A stretch of 64,000 bases of DNA from Platerodrilus igneus (lineage: Eukaryota; Arthropoda; Insecta; Coleoptera; Lycidae): the NCBI GenBank assembly GCA_036346225.1, contig JARFIW010001344.1, forward strand, positions 558,001-622,000, given 5' to 3'. The first letter of the stretch is position 1, and every line of letters starts with the position of its first letter. The notes under the pieces are model-generated. The model worked only from the letters and a program-made list of their open reading frames with translations. It was not told the origin of the DNA and made no database searches. Below are positions 13,001 through 24,070 of the stretch, in pieces. Both the position numbers and the translations under genes were made by a program.

Positions 13001-13458
13001 TTTATTGCTATTGCTTGTTTGTACAGAATCCGTTATTTATTTTTATTTGTTAATAGATCATTGTGGGCGATGTGTTTTTTATTTCTTTTTGGTATGTAGG
13101 CGAATCCCCCCACTCTCCGCGTTTAATAGTTAGCCTGGTACTTACTTTTCTTCCGGCTGCGTCTAGGTACGTAATAGAATCAAAAATCAAATGATATACT
13201 ACGATATGTTCCACAAGTATCTTGATTGTAATTCAAAATCATTATACTCTTAAATTAAACAAAAGAGTGATAGTTACTTGTTGAACACAACAGAAAAAAA
13301 TATCTTCTCATTCGCTGAATAAAAGTCGGGCCGGCCCGAAATTTCGGGCCGTCAATTTTCATTTCGAGCCGGGCCTCGGGCCGGGCCGGTTACTTTTCTG
13401 CGTCGGGCGGGCCCGGGCTTATTAAAGCTCGGCCCGGCCCGGCCCGAGTCCATCCTTA
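10029..13458. mobile_element. Non-autonomous hAT-like DNA transposon, 3430 bp
   Basis: The left end TAGGGATGGACTCGGGC and the inverted right end TAAGGATGGACTCGGGC match at 16 of 17 positions. The flanks are ATCTTCAA (10021-10028) and AACTTCAA (13459-13466), an 8-bp target duplication with one mismatch. An 8-bp TSD and a terminus of the form (C/T)AGGGATG are hallmarks of the hAT superfamily. GC-rich subterminal arrays of GGGC/CGGGCC words occupy about 10036-10212 and 13327-13450, in strong contrast to the AT-rich interior. No hAT transposase ORF or BED finger was seen, so it would depend on a transposase supplied elsewhere. A SINE is inserted at 12183-12483. The TIRs and TSD make the class quite secure; the family is unknown. 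Confidence 0.85.
12183..12483 (-). mobile_element. tRNA-derived SINE, family 1, full length (301 bp)
   Basis: It is flanked by an exact 16-bp target duplication, TGGATCCTGAATACCG, at 12167-12182 and 12484-12499. On the minus strand it starts with a tRNA-like head whose B box reads GGTTCAAATCC (A box degenerate). The SINE body follows (GTGTGAGTGTTGTCAC, CGTTAAAGATCCCTACCTT, GGCAAGGGTTCGGCAAAATT), and the tail is CCAATGTAGTACC...GGTGGAGCATTGG. Its length is identical to the copy at 37645. It lies inside the hAT-like element and is therefore younger than that insertion. Confidence 0.92.
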
Positions 13459-13511
13459 AACTTCAATCTTAAAACAAGATTTTTCGTTTGGCTAAAAAGG
13501 CATAATTTTAA

Positions 13512-14934
13512 GGCTCCATCAACTTGGCCCACCTCCAAACGATTTATTGAAATGCAGCATGTGCACCAGAAAGTACTAGTCTTGCACTACCTTGCACCAC
13601 CAAAATAATAGCTTGCACCATGCTGAAAAACAATTGCGATAATTTGTTTATGAGAGGGGCTAGAATGACGCTAACCCCCCTCCATCCTAATTTCAAAAAA
13701 ATTATATGTGCACCAGTTAGAGAAAAGCTTGCACCACCTTGCACCACAAATTTGGAGCTTGCACCCGTTTAGAAAATTAGATACAGGGTCTTTTCTCGAG
13801 GGGGGGGCTAGAATAACGCTAGCCCCCTCCATTCGAATTTTAAAAAATGATATGTGCAGCAGCTAGAGGAAAGCTTGCACCACCTTGCACCACTAAATTT
13901 CAGCTTGCACCACTTTCAATAAGTCGTCACATTATTATTTTATATTATTTTACATAAAACACTGCCATACTTCAACGTTTCTGAACTACCAAAAGAATTC
14001 TAAGCAGATCCAATGCTGAAATTTTTTTCTTGCGTTTCTTTTATTTAAAATAGCGCAATTATATTTGATTTAATTATAGGAGTATTATCTAATAACGAGG
14101 TGACCAATAATACGGACTTTAGGACAGGATCGGGACGTTTATACAAGAGGCTTACAAATGCACTTGCAAGGTATTGCAGAACACGTAATATAACTGCATG
14201 ATTTAGGGGTGTCTAATTTAAGTCAAATTACAACCAAATATAGCAGAATTCAGTTTTAAGCAGCATACAGAACCAAAGTCGTAGACAGATACTTCCGGAG
14301 AGATCATGCACAAATTTTTTAATTTAATTATATTTCTATGGATGTATCTATCTACAATACACTAACTCCTCCGCTTAACTTTCTATAAATTTACAAATTT
14401 TTCTTTCTAACTTATGACTGACGGCCATTCAATTTTTTTGTAAAGAGTCACTTTCACCGTTTTTTAACTACGTCATAACTGGCGTTTGTTAAACTTTGAA
14501 TTTCGAATCGTCCTGGATACTAATTTTTTTATTAACCCTTGAATTTCAGCACATGCGGTACATTTATTTAATCTTTTATTTTTAAAATTGCGAAAAAAAG
14601 TCTCATCATATGTTGGGGGATTTGAACCCGGTTTCGTCTGACTGATAACTTGTCTAGGTATGTATAACTCAGACATCTTAGATACCAAATTTTCTGAACT
14701 GGTGCAAGCTCTAAATTTAGTGGTGCAACTGGTGCACATATCATTTTTTTGAAATTTGAATTGAGAGGCGCTAGCGTTATTCTAGCACCCCTTATAAACA
14801 AATTACCGCAATTATTTTACCAGCATAGTGCAAGCTATTATTTTGGTGGTGCAAGGTGGTGCAAGACTAGTACTTTTTGGTGCAGATGCTGTACATAAAT
14901 AAATCGTTCGGAGGGGGGCCAAATTGACGGAGCC
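13512..14934. mobile_element. Mutator-like (MULE) non-autonomous element, 1423 bp with long TIRs
   Basis: It is flanked by an exact 9-bp duplication TAATTTTAA (13503-13511 and 14935-14943). The ends GGCTCC...GGAGCC begin terminal inverted repeats of about 250 bp or more: 13512 to about 13770 pairs with 14934 back to about 14690, including CTTGCACCACCTTGCACCAC and AAAGTACTAGTCTTGCAC. A 9-bp TSD plus long TIRs is the classical MULE signature. The left arm carries an extra tandem copy of the block GCTAGAATRACGCTA...CTTGCACCAC (about 13655-13770 and 13805-13915). No transposase was seen. Confidence 0.85.
14611..14687 (-). tRNA. tRNA-like sequence (Ser/Leu-type D region) inside the MULE
   Basis: On the minus strand a B-box/T-loop GGTTCAAATCC occurs in ACCGGGTTCAAATCCCCC, preceded 50-60 nt upstream by GATGTCTGAGTTATA. 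The latter resembles the GATGGCCGAGTGGTTA D region of Ser/Leu tRNAs. The T stem and acceptor pair poorly, so this is a pseudo-tRNA or the head of a SINE, not a working tRNA. Confidence 0.4.
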
Positions 14935-14943
14935 TAATTTTAA

Positions 14944-15899
14944 TGTGATTTCGAAGGAAGGCTGTATGAACAACTTTGCAATATATGCAAAATATAAGCT
15001 GTAACAACACCAAATTACTTCTACACGAAAATATTATCCTTACGGGAAACAATAATTTATTTCAAGTGCCCCACCCTCACCCCCCTTTATAATCTTACTT
15101 TGACTAAACTAGAACGATTTGTCAATGGTTCCTTAAAAAAGCATGGTTTATTTTCTTACTGATAAAGCACCTATTTTACAATAAGGTTGCATAGAGGCAT
15201 GAGCTCCTGTGCAACTTTAGCTAAGGTTTAATTAATTATTTTAGTCTCACACCTCATGGCATACAGAAATATCACCGCGGTACACATAGTAACTATAATA
15301 ACCAATACAAAGAAGAAAAAGTAATAAAAAGTGTCCTATGTCTTACAACGATTTATTAAAACGCAAACAATTAGGCATATTACATTCATACAGAAGTAAA
15401 CAGAAGTAGCATTGCGAAGTGACAAATGTTGATTCCTGCATTCTAAAAAAAAAATACATAAATGACAGACAAATTAATGCACTTAAGATCAGGTGTTTAC
15501 ATGATTAGTGAAGTGAGTTGATCTCCCTCCAAAACCACCCCATACCCTTTTTTAATTTTAAAAGATTATGAGGGTAAAGTAGGAGAAAAACGTTTATGTG
15601 CTAAACTACCCTGCACAAAATAGCATGGCAATAACTAAACAACAACATATTTTATAAAAAATAATACTGTTAGTATGAGAATATGCAAAGGTATCGGAAA
15701 ATTACTTGGACTTTGAGATAATGATTGGCTGACCTTTATACGAAAGGTATCACAGTATGGTAGTGTATAACAATTGAATGATTTTTAATTCTGCTTACAA
15801 ACCAGATTGTCATCCGCTTATATTAGGTATATACAACTTAAATAAAGGACTTCCTAGTGGTTATATAAAACTACCGTAAGTAGAGCATTTGAGCCGGTT
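14944..15899. other. No recognisable feature
   Basis: AT-rich; only short chance ORFs. Nothing supported. Confidence 0.6.
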
Positions 15900-16440
15900 T
15901 ACCCGCTTCATTTCCACCAGCATCTTCATTGTTCCACACACATTTTATATGTAAATTCCCGTAAGGAGGATCTGAGTAGAAGGGATTTCCTCCTTGCTCC
16001 CTCTTTGCTCCCCTCCTTTCTCGGACACCTCCACATTAACCATTTTGATTACGTCACATCCGCCTTCTTTCCAGCCGCGAGATAAATCTTTCTCCACATT
16101 TCCACCCACGAGATAAATCTATCTTGTTTGCTATCAATTAATATTAAATTTTTCTCAGCTACCTGAATTTCTAAGAATTTTTCAGACTGCATCATCACCC
16201 AGGGAGCTACCCTCATTTTGAAATTTTTTTATAAGCAGCGATTTCTGAACGTCCTTATAAATTTTTTTAGCCGTGCGATACATCAAATTAGTCTAGAACT
16301 TTACGTAAAATCTAAATCTGCAAATAGATTTAAAATCCGACCATTTCTTACAGTTTTAAACACATACTCTTTAGCAACAATATAAAAGATTATTGTTGTC
16401 TCTTTTAAGATAAATGAGTAGTAGGATCGGATGATCCGAC
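15900..16440 (-). repeat. Inverted copy of the 7.4-8.4 kb tandem repeat
   Basis: On the minus strand the same landmarks recur in the same order as in 7600-8420: GGGTAGCT..., AATTTAATATTAATTGATA, GATAGATTTATCTCG, GGTGGAAATGTGGAGAAAG and GGAAC...GATGCTGGTGGAAATG. It lies next to the minus-strand zinc-finger relic, mirroring the zinc-finger plus repeat arrangement at 6.4-8.4 kb. Confidence 0.75.
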
Positions 16441-16849
16441 AAATAGATCCACTTTATAGGATCCACCCATTAGATCCACCACTCGGGGCGTTCTTTCTTA
16501 GAGTAGGATACATAAGTTTCCCAACCCGAAATTTTTTTAAAACATAACTGCAGGAACACGAATACTAACTACACCATGCGCGACAACTTCAAACTTTTGC
16601 TAAGCGCCTTAAGATTTCCAAGAATTTTTAACATAACTTTTTCCACACTTCATTTATTTTCTTTTCTATTCACCTGTCTTATATCTAGATTCATGATAAA
16701 GTATAACTTTCCTGCAGCTCATACCTAAAAGTATTTCTAAAAATCATTCTTAAAACTTTTTATTACAGACAATTTTTTACCAATACAGTTTAAATTTTGT
16801 AAACAACATTTCTAAATACATATTCACAATTTTTATTCTTTACCTAGAA

Positions 16850-17657
16850 CTGCTCACATCGGCTTATACTTATTAATATTTATTTCTAAATAGAGCACCT
16901 TTTCCAAGGACCAACTCTACCAACGTGTTTCAAATTCCTCTGATTTTGTTCTCATGGTTTCGTTTAAGACCTCGTACATATTTTCCAGATTACTATAAGA
17001 TGTTATAACCATATTTTTTGTGTTAAAGGATTTCACATCGGTAGTTTCTTTTCCCATTTTTGTGTTAACGCCGTAAAGTTCGCAATTAACTTTTAATGCT
17101 GTATGTTGTGTTCCTTATTCATGAATTAATGGAATAAACCGCTCTTTTTGCTTTCAAAAAAACTTGGACCCTCTATGTTCGACACTGGCGTTCTTTATGC
17201 GAAAGTTAGCCATACGGTTGTTAAACGCTGTGCTAACCATTTCTTCACCATCTTTGCCAGTAGCGGTAACTGTTACATTTTTATGTCTGTTGTACCTCAA
17301 GTGTGCGGCATACGTAGTCTTTTTCATTTGGAAATCGTATACTTTACACAGAATTTGCGGTTGTTTCGTACAATACCCTTTAACAGCTGGCGGAGCTGAA
17401 CGTTTACGGCTTAATGACATACCGTGCTGTTTTTCCTTGTGCCGCAGTAAGTTATCCATTCTCATAAAAGTGATACCGCAAAACCTACAGTTTAAGTACT
17501 TTGCTGCTGACGGATGTATAGGCTTAGCCCTGGATGATGCTACACCACGACATTTGTTCTGGTGCCGTTTGGGAGCATTTTTCCAGGTATAGGAAGCACC
17601 ACAAGAGTTGAAATTAAAAATGCTTTCGGATGGCATTTTTCCTCGACCAGCTTCCAT
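16850..17657 (-). pseudogene. C2H2 zinc-finger N-terminus of a DNA polymerase B-type element protein
   Basis: An ORF of 167 codons (17657-17154) probably starts at the second Met (MPSESIFNF). Finger 2 is intact (CRFCGITFMRMDNLLRHKEK then QH). Finger 1 (NSCG...RHQNKC) and finger 3 (CKVY...HLRYNRH) have each lost a cysteine. After a break near 17154 the protein resumes in other frames: LKVNCELYG, DVKSFNTKN, NMYEVLNETM and YLEINISKYKPM down to about 16850. I know this succession from arthropod virus-like elements, where such an N-terminal region precedes a viral-type family B DNA polymerase used for protein-primed replication. The polymerase part itself is missing here; the sequence beyond 16850 decays. 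It lies just downstream of copy B of the unknown gene on the same strand, consistent with a shared element. Confidence 0.65.
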
Positions 17658-18350
17658 GAACTATGAATTATAACTAAAGCTTTACATGTAGCGCCATGGT
17701 ATATATACATTTTGGAAACAATCGAAAATTGCCAAACACACTCCAAGAGTGCACAAGCGCGGTCACTAAACCAATTAGCATTAATACCAAGTATTCCGTA
17801 CTTTCAAAGGTTGTTCATTTCCTAGAAACAAATCTTCCGCACAGCGGTCGGTAGCACGTAATTATTTCTAGAGCCGGCAAGTACTCGATACCACCCAAAT
17901 GGAGAATTAGATGCTCGGAGACTGTTAACTTCCGCATCCCTCGTGAAAGGTAGAAAAAAATCGTTCAATCATCCGTCTAACTTATGCTTCGATCCGCTCC
18001 CATTCTGGTAATTTCCAAATATTTTTCAAACGACAATGGTCTCAGAATTTTTAAACCTTCGAGAGAGCTATAAGAAGTGATCAATTACACGTTTGAGCTA
18101 CCCGTAAGCTAACATATTTTATAGTAACAGTGCGCTGTATAATACATGCATACCCATTCTATGCGCTACTGCTATTCTTGTAGTCGGTTGAAAAAGTCAG
18201 TAGTCTTTTTTACTGCTAGGACCGCTGGAAAGCATCATTCTATACTTTCTTTACAAGTATAGTTCACCGGGCACTTTTTTTGTCTGATAATTAAATTTTG
18301 CTCATGTAGGCTTTTACAGTTTCGCATATTTAAACATCTAATACGATCGA
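17658..18350. other. Intergenic segment of the virus-like element
   Basis: It separates the end of the unknown gene (18351) from the start of the zinc-finger gene (17657). No ORF or RNA was recognised. It may hold the promoter of the zinc-finger gene, but no element is clear. Confidence 0.4.
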
Positions 18351-19560
18351 TTAACCACTTTTGATTATTCTAACGGGAACCGCTATACGTTCCGCCGCAC
18401 CGTTCTTTTTGAATCCAACTATCCGATTGCTTTCTTTACTAGACAAATATACAATGTTTAGCGGAACCCCTTTGCATGTGGTGTAGGCCAAGGATACGAA
18501 ACCCGCATTCCTTAGTTCGTCTATGCTATCTGCCATTTTGATAAATACGTTTTTAGAATAACCTTTTAGAAAGTATACAGATTTAGCACCATCCTTCTCC
18601 GCAAGGACGCCTACATAACTTAATGAGCCTTTCTTACTAACCACAAATGCATACAGCTTGTAGAACCCGGATGTATCCAAGTCAGTCCATCGGCACATAA
18701 AATAATCTTTTAATTCTTCCTCATTTTCTCTAATACGATGATTTTTGTCTAACACATCTTTGTATTGTTCGCGTATTGTCGCAGTGTTTTCCATGTAGTC
18801 CAACCTTCGCCTTTTTCATCCATTTTTATTATAGCACTTGTGTAAGATTTTTATTTTATTGTGGATGTCTTCTTCCACTACTATCTCCAAATAATTTACA
18901 GGTAAATAGTTAAAACTAAAAGCCGAAAGCACCTACTTTATCAATTTTTCCCTTTCCTCTGGTTTTTCGAACAACTTAATTTGCAAGCCAGTCAATTTCT
19001 TTGTATTGCTATTCCCCCAATACACATACTGTTATAGGTTATTATACACTAAACAGCAGCTTTTTTGTAGCTTGCCCGATAGCTTACTCCACATTTTGTC
19101 AAGTGGTGCCGAGTACATTAACACCTTTTAGAAGTATAACCTACTATCTTCCAATAAGGTTAAACAGTCTTTTAAGGGATTATACACCTGTTCCGCACTG
19201 ACATAGTTTCCAATTGTACAGTTGTATATCGTCGCTTCCAATCGCGTTATACCATGTTCTTTGACCAAAGTAAACGCGCATGTTCCCCTTAAACGTGCAT
19301 ATGGATAACGTAAAAAATCTAGTGTATGATTTTCAAGTTGTTTATTAACACCAGTACTTGTTATCTAACACACAAATTTGTTGTATATTTTAATTCTTGC
19401 ATTGGTTGTTAAACATGTTAAACAATTGATTCCCACAGTTTTTTCGTTGTCAACTATAATATTGCAGTTTTCTTCGTATTCGCGCTTGTAGCAAAAGTTA
19501 ATATTTTGTAGTTAAATAATTACACATCTCCTTCTTGCTAAATATGCCAGCAAATATTGT
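18351..19560 (-). pseudogene. Virus-like element gene of unknown function, copy B (C-terminal half)
   Basis: The C-terminal 150 codons are open (18803-18351, stop after RIIKSG). They contain YMENTATIREQYKDVLDK, a CRWTDLDTSGFYKLYAFVVSK block and MADSIDELRNAGFVS. The ATG at 18803 is internal to the gene, as copy A shows: the same residues there are preceded by a DAKRRKL stretch. Upstream to about 19560 the DNA matches 880-1530 of copy A but with frameshifts. Similarity stops near 19560, so the N-terminal half is lost. The function is unknown. Charged, no signal peptide or membrane span seen. Confidence 0.7.
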
Positions 19561-19890
19561 TACATTCAATTTTGTTTCTCCGTTTTAACCGCCATCGTGG
19601 CATGACGTGCTCTTTAGGCAATTCTTAAATATTGTTTAAATCTTTGACCCACATTTATTATGTGAATCGTGTAGTATTTTGCATTCAAATTTCTATATTT
19701 TAATGATCAAAGTAAGTAGTCAGCGTCGGTTTATGTATTTCTTGCTAATTCGAATTTTCTGTTTCCATTTTAGCCTTTGAAAAAGGTGCAAAAATGTACT
19801 AAAACGTTAGGTTGTTGATTAAACAGTAAATTTTAAGCTGTCGTTTTATTTGGACTACATCCCAAGAAAAAATGACATGTTTATTATACT
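19561..19890. other. Unassigned AT-rich segment
   Basis: Lies between the break in the virus-like gene and the start of the palindrome. No gene or repeat recognised. Confidence 0.5.
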
Positions 19891-19895
19891 ATATA

Positions 19896-21787
19896 TACCG
19901 GGTGAGTTTTTAGTGTGGCAACGGTCGATAACTCCGTTATTATAAAAGCTACGTAAACCAAATTTGGAGGCATATTAGGTATGCCTAAAGTGCACATTTT
20001 AAAAATATTTGTAAGTATACAGGGTGTTTCATAATTCCAGCGCATATTAAACTTATATTTTTTTAAATAGAACACCCTATATATTATTACATTTTTGAAA
20101 AGCCCATAATAAGAGCTTTAATTTGATATGAAATTGTATCTGTCTATTCCTTTTAGTTTTTGAGATATTCAACTGTTTTTAGAAAAAATGACCCCAATTG
20201 GATACATTGCCACTGCACTAATACACAACTTATGTTAATTTTCAAGATGCAGAAAATTTTACCATATACCATAGTATATTTGTAAATACCACTTTTTTGA
20301 AATTTCTTCACAGTATACAGGGTGTGTCAGGTTTCGCAAAATGCAATTTTTAATTTTTTTTAAACGGCACTCTACCATTTTATTGCTACAATAGATAGTT
20401 CATTAAGTGTCCTTTCATTTTTGTTAAGCATTCCCTATACCTAAATCCATTACTTTCTGAGATATTTTTGATATTCTTTAAATTTTAAGAATGATTTTAA
20501 TTTACATAACTAAAAATAACTTACTATTGGAGAATATTATAAAACAATTAGTACATTTTGATTAACAATTAACTACACTTATCCAAAAACAATTGTCGCT
20601 AAAGATATAACAACCTACAATAATACGCTATCAACAGAATTCTGCCAGATCAACAATATGAGTTTTATAGAAAATATTCAAACAGGAAATCAGGCAGGCT
20701 TTGAAAAAAATTACAATTACAATCAAAATGTCATTTAGGTTTATTAATTGTAGTGTGTTGAAATTTAACACATTATCAGTTCTGTTTTAAATGTAATCTT
20801 CGAAGAAGTTTTCAAAATTAATTTTACAGTGAAAGAACAAATAAATATGATATGGGTATTGGGAGCAAGTTTAAGAAATTTCCTACTTGCATCAAAAATA
20901 TACCAAGAGAGATATCCTGTTAAATGACAACACACTACAATTAATAAGCCTAAATGACACTTTACATGTAATAGTTATTTTTTTCAAAGCCTGCCTGATT
21001 TCCTGCTTGAACATTTTCTATAAAATGCATATTGTTGATCTGGCAGAATTCTGTTGATAGCGTATTATTGTAGGTTGTTATATCTTTAGTAAAAATTGTT
21101 CTTGGATAAATATAGTTAATTGTTAATCAAAATGTATTAATTGTTTTATAATATTCTCCAATAGTAAGTTATTTTTAGTTATGTAAATTAAAAACATGCT
21201 TAAAATTTGAAGAGAATCAAAAATATCTCAGAAAGTAATGGATTTAGGTATAGGGAATGCTTAACAAAAATGAAAGGACACTTAATGAGTTATCCATTGT
21301 AGCAATAAAATTGGTAGGATGCCATTTAAAAAAAATTTTAAAAATTGCATTTTGCGAAACCTGACACCCTGTATACTGGGAAGAAATTTCAAAAAAGTGA
21401 TATTTACAAATATACTATGGTATATGATAAAATTTTCTGCATCTTGAAAATTAACATAAGTTGTGTATTAGTGCAGTGGCAATGTATCCAATTGGGGTCA
21501 TTTTCTAAAACAGTTGAATATCTCAAAACTAAAAGGAATAGACAGATACAATTTTATATCAAATTAAAGCTCTTTTTATGGGCTTTTTAAAAATGTAATA
21601 ATATATAGGGTGTTCCATTTAAAAAAATATAAGTTTAATATGCCCTGGAATTATGAAATACCCTGTATGCTTCCAAAAATTTTTAGAATGTGCACTTTAG
21701 GCATGCCTAATATGCCTCCAAATTTGGTTTACGTAGCTTTTATAGTAACGGAGTTATCGACCGTTGCCACACTAAAAACTCACCCTG

Positions 21788-21790
<3 letters not shown>
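19896..21790. mobile_element. 1.9-kb palindromic (foldback) DNA transposon
   Basis: The left arm (about 19896-20770) is the reverse complement of the right arm (about 20919-21790), with few differences and a spacer of about 148 bp. The outer ends read ACCGGGTGAGTTTTTAGTG and its complement CACTAAAAACTCACCCTGTA. Internal copies of TATACAGGGTGT lie in each arm (about 20025 and 20320, mirrored at about 21660 and 21370), suggesting nested older ends. The spacer encodes a helix-turn-helix-like relic. TA flanks are consistent with a Tc1/mariner-type element but are not diagnostic beside a (TA)n tract. Confidence 0.85.
20823..20924 (+). pseudogene. DUF4817-like helix-turn-helix relic of a transposase
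   Basis: Thirty-four codons at the centre of the palindrome read FTVKEQINMIWVLG, then ASLRNFLLASKIYQERYP. The pattern of a hydrophobic helix, a short turn and (A/S)xxxYxERYP resembles the N-terminal DUF4817 DNA-binding domain common in insect transposase-derived proteins. No catalytic domain follows, because the right arm of the palindrome begins at once. The assignment is by eye. Confidence 0.5.

Positions 21791-21791
<1 letters not shown>

Positions 21792-21828
<37 letters not shown>
21792..21828. repeat. (TA)n microsatellite
   Basis: Joins the right end of the palindrome to the left end of the LTR-like repeat at 21829. Confidence 0.95.
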
Positions 21829-21830
<2 letters not shown>

Positions 21831-23692
21831 CTATGTATTAACTGGAACTCTCGAACCCCGACGTTGTTCTGTCCAATAAAAACTTGTTATGATAACGCCA
21901 TACTCGGTATTAATGGCGTTTTCTACTTATAACTCCTCCTCTTTGTTTTAATTATCAAATTTTACTCCCACTAATTTTATTATTCTGCCACGGCTAGCTT
22001 TTATTATTATTCTACACAAAGTTACAATGATCAATCCTTCTTCCTTTTACTCCTTTATGATTACCTCTTTGTTTGAATTATAAAATGAAGTTTAATTAAT
22101 TCCATATAATGAAAACAAATATTATGTACAGGCTTTGAAAATTATTAAAATACACTTTTCAATCAATCAATATTATTAGTCTTATTTATCTCAAAAATCA
22201 TATGCTTTGCAATCAATCTAAAGTTACCAAAAACTATTTTTTTTATCAAAGAAGCCTGGAACGTTCAAAACCGCTTTATTATATTACGTACTTTCAACGT
22301 ATGCAAAGTTCGTTGCTGACTCTGTTACACTAGTTTATTTTAATTAGGCAAATTCAATATTCAAATTCAAATAGAAAAAAAAATGTCTTAAAACTAATAA
22401 AATCTAACCTGCTTTGCGTGCTTCTTTATTGATTCTCAAAAATTATCGACGATTTAAAATATTATACCATCAATTAGAATTTTCCTTGCATTATTATACC
22501 CTCCATTTGAATCATTAACATCGTATTCAAAATTATTCTCCACCAATTCGGAATTATTATATACCCATTTGAAATATTATCTATCTACTCGCTTTATCAA
22601 ACACCCACTTAAATCATTGCCATGGGCCTCAAATCTACTATATTATTACATCTCGAATTATTCTCGTCAAACTTAGAAATATTGTCGTCCCCCTCTGGAT
22701 TATTATCATCAAACTTAGATTTATTGTCATCCGCCTCTGGATTATTGTCTTCCCGTTCTGGAGCCCTACTAATATTACATTTTAGTTTAAATAAATTACC
22801 CCCAAAATCTATTTACGTTAATCGGCAATAAAAATCTTCATATTCGTAGCGCTATCTGTCACTAAACAATTTTACTATTAAAATATTATTATTACGCGTT
22901 ACTCTTAGATTTAGAGTAACGCAGTTTGGCCTTGTTGGGTTGAAACTGAGCTCCGTTATCATTGCTTGCTGTTAATGTATGATTAGATCCCCTTTCTATG
23001 TGGGCTTGGCTTACTAATATTAACCAATGAGGTCTTTTTATTTCCTACACTTAAAGTAGTTTTCTGATGTAACATTTTTGGCTTTTCAAGTAATGGTTGT
23101 TTGCTACAGATGCTTTGTTATAAAACCATGCGGTGTTTTGAGTAAATAATCGTTTTTCCATATTATACAAAAATACCTGATGCAATTTGAATTTCGATTT
23201 TCATGTTTATTTACGCATCTTTGATTACCTTTACTATTAAAATTGTTGATTGTTTCTACGCATTTACTGAAAGCTTCTTTAAGTTTTATCTCTTATTTCC
23301 GTATTATCATAACTGATTAGAATTCTTTTGAATGCGTGTTTAATTACATTCCTCTAAATACGCGTGCTTCTACTGAAAAATATCGTTGTTTGCCTTACTT
23401 AAAATTACTAAAGCTCTATATACCGGGTGTTAAGTCTTTGTTATTTACCTAATGCATGAATTACCTATTTCTATGCTAAATATGCGTCCTATTGTTATAA
23501 GATGCGCTTATTTGGGTCGCTTAAAACTACTTATACCGTATATACAGGGTGTTAAATGCTTACTATTTACAAACTATCCCAATTACTCAATTTTCTACTA
23601 AATAAATGAAGTTTTATGCTTCCTATTATAATTTATGATTACTACATGACCTTTGCTATAAAGTACACCCTTAAACAACCCCTTATCACAGC

Positions 23693-23693
<1 letters not shown>
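21829..23693 (+). mobile_element. LTR-like repeat, family TGCTRTG...CACAGCA, copy 1 (1865 bp)
   Basis: It starts TGCTATG and ends CACAGCA, a short inverted terminus of the TG...CA form, between two (TA)n tracts. It has no coding sequence. It contains AATAAA near 21874, repeated short modules such as GGATTATTRTCATC (about 22690-22750), and two CCGGGTGTTAA/ACAGGGTGTTAA boxes (about 23425, 23545). An inverted copy at 40968-42651 matches along almost the whole length. A solo LTR fits best; a TG/CA-ended non-autonomous DNA element is possible. No TSD can be read because of the TA tracts. Confidence 0.7.
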
Positions 23694-23694
<1 letters not shown>

Positions 23695-23731
<37 letters not shown>

Positions 23732-23732
23732 C
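23695..23732. repeat. (TA)n microsatellite
   Basis: Abuts the right end of the LTR-like repeat. Confidence 0.95.
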
Positions 23733-23878
23733 TCCACACCTCCTGCTCTTAATCGCTCACAAATTTCTTTCATTCCATCACTCAGTCTGGAAACCAATCA
23801 AATATGCTTCACAGAGAAAATTCCTACAAAACCCAACAAGACACAAAACTCGAATTTTCAAGCGGCTATATTGAGCAC

Positions 23879-24070
23879 AAGGTTGGAACGCCAATAAAGG
23901 AACTGTGAATTGAAGCAATAAAAAAATGAACCCAAGGTTGGGCGTGGATAAAAATGCTGCAAACTGTAGCTGATGATGCCCGATGTTGCGCGTCAATAAA
24001 CGTTGCTGTGAACCGTAAAGATGATTCTATTAAAAATGTTGCCCTGATTATTTTGCGTAAATAAAACCAC
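23879..24070. repeat. Degenerate tandem repeat, about 52 bp period
   Basis: Three to four loosely similar units, each beginning GGTTGG/GTTGCGCGT and containing an AATAAA or GATAAA word (units near 23880, 23934, 23985 and 24038). Weak but visible by eye; function unknown. Confidence 0.4.

Noticed and set aside
18351..18803. 150-codon ORF as a complete small gene
   Set aside because: Copy A shows the ATG is internal to a much longer protein; only the C-terminal part remains open.
23960..24000. GCTGATGATGCCC resembling a hammerhead box
   Set aside because: No GAAA box at the required distance and no stem II.
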